From Kastovskya adunca ATA6-11-RM4 (GTDB lineage Bacteria; Cyanobacteriota; Cyanobacteriia; Cyanobacteriales; Coleofasciculaceae), in assembly GCA_019359445.1 (NCBI GenBank), contig JAHHHJ010000030.1:1-40385 (forward strand): a stretch of 40,385 nucleotides of DNA, given 5' to 3'. The notes below the pieces were generated by a model. That model ran no database searches. It saw only the letters and a list, made by a program, of their open reading frames with translations, and was not told the DNA's origin. Both the position numbers and the translations under genes were made by a program. Each line of letters starts with the position of its first letter. Position 1 is the first letter of the stretch. Shown here in pieces: positions 1 through 6,765 of this stretch.

Positions 1-31
1 TTGTAAAAAACCTACACCTGTGAGTCCCCAA

Positions 32-88
32 CCCTCCCCTTAGTAAGGGGAGGGGGCAAGATTTCAAGTCTCACCCCTTACTAAGGGG
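32..88. repeat. Two G/C-run palindromes upstream of the pentapeptide gene
   Basis: Positions 32-54 form an 11-bp perfect inverted repeat (CCCTCCCCTTA / TAAGGGGAGGG, one central base). Positions 74-88 hold a related 7-bp one (CCCCTTA / TAAGGGG). A 9-base direct repeat, GGTCTATTC, follows at 100-108 and 122-130. These look like dispersed intergenic palindromes of the type common in cyanobacteria. Neither is followed by a T-run, so a terminator role is not supported. Confidence 0.6.
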
Positions 89-174
89 GGATTAAGGGGG
101 GTCTATTCGACTTATGCAAGAGGTCTATTCTCGTCTACTTACTTAGTTAATTACCGACTTAAAATATTAATACG

Positions 175-666
175 ATGATTATTCGGCAACTGACCGCATT
201 CCTCTTGGCACTGACTCTACTCGGCTTTCCCTTGCCAGCTTTCGCCACCGACTATCCTCCTCCCCGGTCCTATAGCAATGCCGAATTAACAGGCGAGGAT
301 TTCTCTGGGCAAAATTTAGGGACGGCTGAGTTCTCTAACGCCAATCTGGAACTGAGTAACTTTACTGGGGCGAATTTGCGAGGAACCGTTTTTAGCGCCT
401 CAGTAATGACGCAGGCAAACTTACAGGGGGTGGATTTAACCTACGGGATGGCAGACCAGGTAGATTTTACCGGGGCAAACTTGAGTGATGCTATCCTGAC
501 AAACACGATTATGCTCGGCTCCACGTTTCAGGATGTAAACATCACAGGAGCTGACTTTAGTGATGCCATTCTAGATGGCGTACAGGTTAAAACACTCTGT
601 GCCAAGGCAGATGGGATAAACTCACAAACAGGTATTTCAACCCGCGAGTCTTTGGGCTGCCGATAA
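175..666 (+). CDS. Secreted pentapeptide-repeat protein
   Basis: 163 aa. Residues 1-24 are a classical signal peptide (hydrophobic core, then a likely AFA|TDY cleavage), so the protein should enter the periplasm or thylakoid lumen. Residues about 37-135 carry pentapeptide repeats of the A(D/N)LXX type (for example TGANL, TQANL, TGADF), which fold as a right-handed quadrilateral beta helix. The C-terminus has two cysteines (TLC and LGC), compatible with a disulfide, in an arrangement I associate with thylakoid-lumen pentapeptide proteins. The family has no known enzymatic activity and the role is unknown. No clear Shine-Dalgarno sequence precedes the ATG. An AT-rich stretch (AAAATATTAATA) just upstream could supply a -10 element. 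It is a single-gene unit, convergent with the methyltransferase. Confidence 0.85.
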   Translation: MIIRQLTAFLLALTLLGFPLPAFATDYPPPRSYSNAELTGEDFSGQNLGTAEFSNANLELSNFTGANLRGTVFSASVMTQANLQGVDLTYGMADQVDFTGANLSDAILTNTIMLGSTFQDVNITGADFSDAILDGVQVKTLCAKADGINSQTGISTRESLGCR

Positions 667-764
667 TATCAACTATCTAAATGCTTGCTACAGACACTTT
701 TCTTACTTCCCTGGTTAAGATGAATCTGTAGCCTCTCAAAAGCCAAATGGTATAAGTTTTTGAT

Positions 765-1607
765 TCATCCCATTAATCGGTCGGCTCTACTGGGATGAAT
801 AGCCACAGAATTAGTGGGATAAGGCCCATCGAAGGGAATTTCTGAATAAAGATTTTTGGGACTGACAATTTTGTATCCCAAACCTGAAAGAAACTCATAA
901 ATGGATGGGATAAAAGCAGTATGAATCGTTTCAAAATAGAGGATTGGTTGATACTTCTCCAAAACAGACTTGCTGCCTAGCAGCACATCATATTCCATTC
1001 CTTCTACATCGATTTTAATTACATCTATCTTGTCTAGTTTCTCAAGAGATACCCATTCATCTAAGGAAAGTATATCTACCGCAATGCCTGGTTCTCTGTT
1101 AATAAAGCCATTGCCTCTATTACTTCTATCTTCGCTATATAAGCCCTGAAACTTATCTTTTCCTAGACCATAAGGTACGATCGTTACAACTTCTTCTAGT
1201 TGAGGATTCAAATCTAAATTACTTTGTAGCCGAGAACGAATTGATGGGCCGGGTTCAAAAGCGTAGATTTTTCCTTCACCGATCAAACTTGCCGCTACAA
1301 GGGTGAGTGTCCCGCAGTTAGCACCAACATCAAGAAATACATCCCCTTTTTTTATAACTTTTTTCAAAAAATTGCTGGTAGCAACATCATAAACACCAGC
1401 TAGCCAAACTGAAGCTTCTATTGGATAAATAGTATTTACATTAAATTTAAAACCACAATAATCAGCAACTTGATAAGTTTGACCTTTGGGGAGAAATTTT
1501 ACAAATTTACCTCCTCCTTTACCCGTTAAATAACAGAGTGGTCTAAATATTCCTTGTAATAACTTGCTATAAGTCCTTGCCAAAAATCTATATACTATTA
1601 ATTCCAC
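765..1607 (-). CDS. FkbM-family SAM-dependent methyltransferase
   Basis: 280 aa. Motif I of class I methyltransferases is clear (FLDVGANCGTLTL, about residues 92-104), followed by the acidic strand-2 end (YAFEPGP). The FkbM signature IKIDVEGMEYDVL lies near residue 200. FkbM proteins typically O-methylate sugars or secondary metabolites; the substrate cannot be read from the sequence. The start is GTG at 1607, with GGAG about 10 bases upstream. The gene looks richer in A+T than its neighbours and has no related gene next to it, which could reflect transfer. It is convergent with the pentapeptide gene and divergent from purK. Confidence 0.88.
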   Translation of the reverse strand: MELIVYRFLARTYSKLLQGIFRPLCYLTGKGGGKFVKFLPKGQTYQVADYCGFKFNVNTIYPIEASVWLAGVYDVATSNFLKKVIKKGDVFLDVGANCGTLTLVAASLIGEGKIYAFEPGPSIRSRLQSNLDLNPQLEEVVTIVPYGLGKDKFQGLYSEDRSNRGNGFINREPGIAVDILSLDEWVSLEKLDKIDVIKIDVEGMEYDVLLGSKSVLEKYQPILYFETIHTAFIPSIYEFLSGLGYKIVSPKNLYSEIPFDGPYPTNSVAIHPSRADRLMG

Positions 1608-1706
1608 TACTATGTAACTCCAGCAGAAGCAATATGATTATTTTTTAAACTTTAAGAAAGGCTAGACAAGTATAGCAAATTGTATTAACTGAGGTGAAAG
1701 TAAACT

Positions 1707-2948
1707 ATGTCAAAAGCTACTCCTGCAAATACGTTATTAAATCAATCGCTGCCAATTACCGAGCCTGCCGAGCCATCGGACAATAAGAGACGAATTGGTG
1801 TAATTGGTGGCGGACAATTGGCGGGGATGATGGCAGAGGAAGCCCCGTCATTGGGGGTAGAGTTGGTGGTGCAGACACCAAAACCCACTGACCCTGCTGT
1901 GGCAGTTGCCTCTGAAACTATCTTTGCCCCTATTGATGACGCAGCGGCTACTGCCCAGCTAGCGAATCGCTGCGAGGTGATTACGTTTGAGAACGAATTT
2001 ATCAACTTGGAGGCTTTACGCCCTCTAGAACAGCAAGGTGTTTGTTTTCGTCCGCGTTTAGAAGCGTTGGCTCCTTTGTTAGATAAATACGAGCAGCGTT
2101 GCTATTTAGAAGATATCGGCTTACCCACTCTCAGTTTCATCGCCTTAGATGGGGAGGTTGGGAAGGATGGCTCCTCCTTTCAGGAAGCCATAAAGGCGAC
2201 AACTCTCAATCAACTTGATTTTCCCCTGGTCTTGAAGGCACGTCGTCATGGGTATGACGGGCGAGGGACGTTCATTGTTGAAAATGACGAGGCGCTACAA
2301 GATATCTGGAAGAAACTAGACTATCAACCAGTGCTGCTGGAAGAATTTATCCCCTTTGAGCGCGAACTGGCAGTGATGGCGGCGCGTTCTAGCTCTGGGG
2401 AGGTGGTTGTTTATCCGGTGGTGGAAACGCAGCAGGAAAACCAGGTGTGTCGGCGGGTAATTGTACCAGCAGATGTTAGCCCGTCGGTGGTAGCGGAGAT
2501 TGAGGCGATCGCCCGTAAGCTCCTCAATCAGTTACAAGTGGTGGGTATCTTCGGTATTGAGCTATTTCTCACCCGCAGCGGTAAGGTTTTAATCAACGAA
2601 ATTGCTCCTCGCACTCACAACTCTGGACACTACACTCTTGATGCCTGCGAAACCTCCCAGTTTGAGCAACAATTGCGAGCTGTGGCAGGTTTCCCCTTGG
2701 GGAGTCCGGCAATGCGCTGTGGCGGTGCGGTGATGGTGAACCTGCTGGGATTTGAACATGCCCAGGACGACTACTTGCCGCGCCGACAGCAGCTACAGAT
2801 TGCCCCTAAAACCTATGTCCATTGGTACGGAAAAACCGCATCCTATCCGGGTCGTAAGTTAGGTCATGTGACGGTGCTTTTGGAGACAGCCAGCTCATCC
2901 CAGGCGCAGGCGATCGCCCAAAAGATAGAATCTATTTGGTACGGCTGA
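1707..2948 (+). CDS. purK: N5-carboxyaminoimidazole ribonucleotide synthase (PurK)
   Basis: 413 aa. PurK carries out the ATP- and bicarbonate-dependent conversion of AIR to N5-CAIR in purine biosynthesis and is cytosolic. An N-terminal pre-ATP-grasp Rossmann segment starts at about residue 29 (IGVIGGGQLAGMM). The ATP-grasp domain contains KARRHGYDGRGT and the acidic metal-binding stretch LINEIAPRTHNSGHYT, both diagnostic of PurK. The first 25 or so residues are a low-conservation extension. GAGGTGAAAG lies just before the ATG. The stop codon is 41 bases before the 5' arm of the 6S RNA gene. A purK-6S pair is known in other cyanobacteria, where co-transcription has been described. Confidence 0.95.
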   Translation: MSKATPANTLLNQSLPITEPAEPSDNKRRIGVIGGGQLAGMMAEEAPSLGVELVVQTPKPTDPAVAVASETIFAPIDDAAATAQLANRCEVITFENEFINLEALRPLEQQGVCFRPRLEALAPLLDKYEQRCYLEDIGLPTLSFIALDGEVGKDGSSFQEAIKATTLNQLDFPLVLKARRHGYDGRGTFIVENDEALQDIWKKLDYQPVLLEEFIPFERELAVMAARSSSGEVVVYPVVETQQENQVCRRVIVPADVSPSVVAEIEAIARKLLNQLQVVGIFGIELFLTRSGKVLINEIAPRTHNSGHYTLDACETSQFEQQLRAVAGFPLGSPAMRCGGAVMVNLLGFEHAQDDYLPRRQQLQIAPKTYVHWYGKTASYPGRKLGHVTVLLETASSSQAQAIAQKIESIWYG

Positions 2949-2989
2949 GAACACCTGCCCAATCCTCTAGAAAAATTATTACAATGAAA

Positions 2990-3178
2990 AAGGTTCTACT
3001 GCGGCGTTGGTGACTGCCAATATTGTTTTTTGATCTATGTCTGTTTGAAAATGGGAACCAAATGGTTTCGTGGCAGTAAACCGGGCTTGTACCCGGAAAC
3101 TTAAAACGAAAACGATCGGTACCCACCTGGTTAATCCCAGGTCATAAACTGAGGTAAGACGGCGTTGCGGGGAATCTT
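2990..3178 (+). ncRNA. ssrS: 6S RNA
   Basis: No protein is plausible here. The ends form the long closing stem expected of 6S RNA: AAGGTTC (2990-2996) pairs fully with GAATCTT (3172-3178), then CTGCGGCGTT (2999-3008) pairs over all ten positions (with G-U) with GGCGTTGCGG (3161-3170), leaving a small internal loop. Internal hairpins include CCGGG...CCCGG near 3082-3100. A -10-like TACAAT lies at 2980-2985, which would start transcription near 2992. Location right after purK is the known place for cyanobacterial 6S RNA (ssaA). 6S RNA binds RNA polymerase holoenzyme and modulates sigma-dependent transcription. Exact ends are estimated to within several bases. Confidence 0.82.
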
Positions 3179-3185
3179 AAAGCAT

Positions 3186-3221
3186 AAAAGCCCTTTGGTC
3201 TTGTAAGACTGAGGGGTTTTT
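3186..3221 (+). terminator. Terminator of the 6S RNA gene
   Basis: An imperfect hairpin joins AAAAGCCCTTTGGTCTT to AAGACTGAGGGGTTTTT. The distal stem is GTCTT/AAGAC, the basal stem CCCT/AGGG and AAAA/TTTT, and it ends in five T (3217-3221). It starts about 8 bases after the 6S closing stem. Confidence 0.7.
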
Positions 3222-3357
3222 AATATTTGTGGTGAAACAAATGCCAAATCAGCGCTGGGGCGACTGCGGCTTCAATGGCATAGTAATTATCGCGGCTGTA
3301 GCAACTGGGAAGCCGATCTAAGGTTATCTGTACTCCAATTTTGTGGCGCGATCGCAT
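3220..3357 (-). CDS. Possible 45-aa small protein
   Basis: A short reading frame of 45 aa begins at ATG 3357, 16 bases after the stop of the RsbW-like kinase and on the same strand. It has an in-frame stop just upstream, so the start is fixed. The sequence reads like a real protein: a mixed N-terminal half (with IGVQITLDRLP), then an amphipathic or hydrophobic C-terminal half (AIEAAVAPALIWHLFHH). No family is recognised and the ribosome-binding site is weak. It could be the last gene of the phosphatase-kinase operon, or chance. Its stop overlaps the T-run of the opposite-strand 6S terminator. Confidence 0.4.
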   Translation of the reverse strand: MRSRHKIGVQITLDRLPSCYSRDNYYAIEAAVAPALIWHLFHHKY

Positions 3358-3373
3358 TCATCTTTACAACTCT

Positions 3374-3802
3374 CTAAGCTGTTTCTGCTTTCGGCAAGCT
3401 AGTCTCTAGCTTTAGGCAGTTACGACCATTCACCTGCAAGCGATACTCGACTCGATCCATCAGGCGGTTCATAATTAGCCAACCATAACCGCTCTCTTGC
3501 TTATCATGGGGGTTTGGCGGTAGGTAGGTAGAAAGATCAAATCCCTTACCGTAGTCCCAAATTTCCAGGGCAATATCTTGATTCTTCAGTTCCAGGCGAA
3601 TCAACACCGGGATATTCGGTTGGTCGCGATGGGCGTGGCGTACCACATTGGAATAGGCTTCTACTAGTGCCAGACGTAAACGATTGGACTGACGCGACCA
3701 ATCAACCGAGTCACCTATCTCAGCTTCCAAACTGCCTAGCAGCCATCCTTCTACAATGGTCAAAAACTTTAAGTCACTTGGAACGTGCAACTCTGTCTTC
3801 AT
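3374..3802 (-). CDS. RsbW-like anti-sigma serine/threonine kinase (HATPase_c_2)
   Basis: 142 aa, a single GHKL ATPase domain. The N box is EAYSNVVRHAHR (about residues 49-60), the G1 box DYGKGFD and the G2-like region GYGWLIMNRLMD. Members of this family phosphorylate an anti-anti-sigma (STAS) protein and bind a sigma factor or other partner. The start codon lies 3 bases after the stop of the upstream SpoIIE-type phosphatase, and its GGAGG sits inside the end of that gene, indicating translational coupling. Together they form two of the three parts of a partner-switching module. The STAS partner is not in this window. Confidence 0.88.
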   Translation of the reverse strand: MKTELHVPSDLKFLTIVEGWLLGSLEAEIGDSVDWSRQSNRLRLALVEAYSNVVRHAHRDQPNIPVLIRLELKNQDIALEIWDYGKGFDLSTYLPPNPHDKQESGYGWLIMNRLMDRVEYRLQVNGRNCLKLETSLPKAETA

Positions 3803-3805
3803 TGA

Positions 3806-5500
3806 CTACAAAACCTCCAGTGAGAGAATAGTTTGATCATCTTCCTGAACATTGTTGGTGTGTTCGCGAATGCAAGCCAACAAGTGATTGAGGTCAAAAG
3901 GGCTTGGCTCTTGCCGCAGAAGTTGCCAAAGACCCGACTGATTTAGCATTGAGCCAGGATTGATGCTGTCGCCAGTAGCGGTAGAAATTACGGTGTTAAC
4001 CGTTGCCTCCGTAATGCCATCACTTGTTAGCAACAAGACTTCTCCAGGTTCTAAACTAAGCTGTCCTGCTTTGGCTTTCCACACGGGCAAAATCCCGATA
4101 GGAACCCCACGTACCTTAAGATAGTTCGGTTCAATATTAGCTAACTCATTTGCCATAGCCTGTTTTTGCACAACCTGACTATGAGACCACACCATCGGGT
4201 AGATGTGTCCCGCATTTGCATAAACTAACTGCTGCGATGTGGGAGTGTAACGTGCCAGAACTATCGTAATAAAGCAGTTGGCACCCACCAGATCGTCGAA
4301 CATGATGCTATTGAGATTTTGCATCGCGACCTCTGGTTCTGGAGAGGTCTCCTGAGCCAGCTCTCGGCGCAAGACAGAAATGGCACTTGCCATAAATAAC
4401 GCGGCGGGAACCCCCTTACCGGAAACATCGCCCACGGCAATCCAGATATCACCCTGAGGATGGACAAAGACTTCAAAGAAATCGCCGCCCACTTCACGAG
4501 CGGGGTAACAGTGAGCTTGCAGTCCCACCGACTCGACAGCGGGCCAACTTTGGCGTAGCAGGTTGTTTTGGATTTGCCGTGCCACTTCTAACTCAGCCCG
4601 CATTTGCTGCGCTTGTAACTGAGTGCGCTGGTAGAGTTTTGCCTGGGAGAGGGCTAACGCCGCCTGCTCGGCAACTAGCTCCAAAAGGTGTACATCGGAG
4701 CTAGTCCAGGAACGCTGACCCTCTATTTGGTAAAGCGCCAAAATCGCTAGGAGCTGTTGTTGGCAAAGGAGAGGCACCACTAACTGCACCAGAGTATTGC
4801 CTTGGGTATCGACTCTAGCTGATTGGGTCTGACGGGTCTCCAAGGCTTGTTGCACTAATACTTCCGCGTCGAGGAGTTGTAGCGCGTCTGTCTGGTTCCC
4901 TATCTGATAAGAGAAAGATTCGTTTAGGAGTTGTAGTCCCTCTACTGGTCGCAAAACACAACTGGCGGCTTCAAATGCCTGACCAATAGTTGTGACAACC
5001 GTTTGCAGCATACTGCTGTAATCGAGAGACTCACGAATCGCTGTTGTCACCGCATTGAACAGTTCTTCTCTTTTGAGGGCGCGACGGAGTTCGTTCGTTC
5101 TTTGTTTAAGGACTAGATAGGTTTCAGAGGCTTGTTGGACAACGGCTTTGAGGTTTTCCGGGTTCCAGGGCTTAGTGATATATTTAAAAACTTTGCCGGA
5201 GTTGATCGCTTCGACCAAATCTTCAACATCGGTGTAGCCAGTTAGTAAGATGCGGATGGTTTCTGGAAAGCGTTCCACCGTCTTACTCAAAAATTCTGTC
5301 CCATTCATGACGGGCATCCGCTGGTCAGAGATGATGATCGCCATCTCCCCTTCTGTGTCTAACAGCTTCAAGGCATTGACTGCCCCGTCGGCTTTAAAAA
5401 CTAGGAAATCACGGCGAAAGGTTCTGTACAGCAAATCTAAGTTGTCAGGCTCGTCATCAACTACCATCAGTTTTAGTTTGGTGCGCTCTGCCTGACTCAT
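3806..5500 (-). CDS. Response regulator with GAF and PP2C (SpoIIE/RsbU) phosphatase domains
   Basis: 564 aa. Residues about 10-125 are a receiver domain (VVDDEPD acidic pocket, phospho-acceptor Asp59 in ISDQRMP, Lys in the ITKPW motif). Residues about 150-290 look like a GAF sensor. A coiled linker follows, then a SpoIIE-type PP2C phosphatase domain (about 330-560) with metal-binding signatures GGDFFEV, GDVSGKGVPAALFMA and LTSDGITEA. It should dephosphorylate a STAS anti-anti-sigma factor under control of receiver phosphorylation. GGAG precedes the ATG at 5500. It is first in an operon with the RsbW-like kinase, consistent with an antagonistic phosphatase/kinase pair. Confidence 0.9.
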   Translation of the reverse strand: MSQAERTKLKLMVVDDEPDNLDLLYRTFRRDFLVFKADGAVNALKLLDTEGEMAIIISDQRMPVMNGTEFLSKTVERFPETIRILLTGYTDVEDLVEAINSGKVFKYITKPWNPENLKAVVQQASETYLVLKQRTNELRRALKREELFNAVTTAIRESLDYSSMLQTVVTTIGQAFEAASCVLRPVEGLQLLNESFSYQIGNQTDALQLLDAEVLVQQALETRQTQSARVDTQGNTLVQLVVPLLCQQQLLAILALYQIEGQRSWTSSDVHLLELVAEQAALALSQAKLYQRTQLQAQQMRAELEVARQIQNNLLRQSWPAVESVGLQAHCYPAREVGGDFFEVFVHPQGDIWIAVGDVSGKGVPAALFMASAISVLRRELAQETSPEPEVAMQNLNSIMFDDLVGANCFITIVLARYTPTSQQLVYANAGHIYPMVWSHSQVVQKQAMANELANIEPNYLKVRGVPIGILPVWKAKAGQLSLEPGEVLLLTSDGITEATVNTVISTATGDSINPGSMLNQSGLWQLLRQEPSPFDLNHLLACIREHTNNVQEDDQTILSLEVL

Positions 5501-5843
5501 GAAATCACTCCGGTTCGATTCCTAGTAAAGGACGACAGCTTGAGAGTCATCCAAGTAGTGTAGCTGACCAGCATACACTGTTAACAGGCATCCCATCTAA
5601 GTACACTTTTATTTAAGTAGAGGTTGACCTGATGCTGGAGTCATCCAACTACTATCATCTAATAATCTGCTATTCAACCAAAACTATCCTAAATCAGGTA
5701 GTTCCTAACAAGCTAGAGAATTTTCACTAAAAAGCCAGCGAAAACATCTTTCCCCTGGCGTTTTAGTTGAGTTGAGGGCGAAGGGAGATTGGGGCAAAAA
5801 TATTCACCTCCTCTCCCCAGCCCAGGTAGAAACGTTGAACAAA
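5501..5843. other. Intergenic region, promoter side of the phosphatase operon
   Basis: No gene is seen. The 11-mer GAGTCATCCAA occurs twice in direct orientation (5544-5554 and 5638-5648), the second followed by CTACTATCATCT. It could be a regulator site for the minus-strand phosphatase operon, but this is only a sequence coincidence worth noting. Confidence 0.35.
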
Positions 5844-6560
5844 CTAGCCAATTAAGCCAGAACGAAGGGCGCGAACGGCGGCTTGGGTACGATCATCAGC
5901 ACACAGCTTGTTTAAGATGTTGCGGACGTGGGTTTTAACCGTACCCACTGTGATGTAGAGCTTTTCTGCGATCGCCGCGTTGCTACAGCCTTCAACAATT
6001 AACTGTAAAACCTCCAATTCCCGTTCTGTTAGGGGATAGGCTTCGATGAGTTGACTGTATTCCGGTTCTGCCGCGCTAATTGTCACGGTTTTTACCACCG
6101 CCGCATCAGCACCCGCGCTAGTAGTTCTTGCCTGCTTCATCACAACCCGCGCGATCGCCGGATCGATCCAGCCATTCCCTTCGTGGGTGACTTGGATGGC
6201 TTCGAGCAACTTATCAAAACTAATATTCTTCATGCAGTAGGAGTCTGCCCCCGCCGCAAATGCCGCTAGTACTGCCTCTTCGTTATCTTGTAGCGTCAAC
6301 ACCAAAATTTTGGTATCGGCTTCTTCTGAGGCGGCTTGGGCTTCTTTAAATCGTCTTGTTAGTTCGATACCATCTATGTCCGGAAGTCCGATATCTACAA
6401 TGCCGACATCGGGGCTGGACGTTTCTAGTAAATCTAAACCTTCTGTGCCATTAGCCGCTTCACCTACGAATTCGATCTCACTTCGCTGTTGTAGCGCCGT
6501 GCGGATTCCAACTCGAGTCAGGTCATGGTCTTCAATCAGAGCAACGCGAATCTTACTCAT
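5844..6560 (-). CDS. NarL/LuxR-family response regulator
   Basis: 238 aa from ATG 6560; a TTG two codons upstream is less likely. Residues 4-125 form a receiver domain with the acidic pair ED near residue 10, phospho-acceptor Asp56 (VDIGLPD) and a C-terminal switch region with YCMKN. The C-terminal 60 residues are a LuxR-type helix-turn-helix (LTERELEVLQLIVEG, then GTVKTHVRNILNKL), so it is a DNA-binding transcription factor. A roughly 40-residue linker joins the two. No kinase lies directly in an operon with it; the sensor kinase at 6766 is divergent. Target genes cannot be inferred. Confidence 0.92.
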   Translation of the reverse strand: MSKIRVALIEDHDLTRVGIRTALQQRSEIEFVGEAANGTEGLDLLETSSPDVGIVDIGLPDIDGIELTRRFKEAQAASEEADTKILVLTLQDNEEAVLAAFAAGADSYCMKNISFDKLLEAIQVTHEGNGWIDPAIARVVMKQARTTSAGADAAVVKTVTISAAEPEYSQLIEAYPLTERELEVLQLIVEGCSNAAIAEKLYITVGTVKTHVRNILNKLCADDRTQAAVRALRSGLIG

Positions 6561-6765
6561 CGTCAACGTCCAGGGAATACAGTTTTTTGTGCAACAGTTT
6601 CAAACCAGAATTTTATGAAATTTTGGCAAAAAATGAGGGATGTCTCCCCATTGATAGGGGTAGGGATTTCTGTACTTCCAGTAAATTCAAGGTAACACCA
6701 TCTTTCAAAACCCTTTTAGTAATAGCTTAATCTAAAGCTCGGACACAGACATCCTCGCATCAGAG

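Noticed and set aside
2932-3126. 64-codon minus-strand frame after purK
   Set aside because: It is antisense to the 6S RNA and purK end, has no protein-like pattern, and the RNA pairing explains the sequence better.
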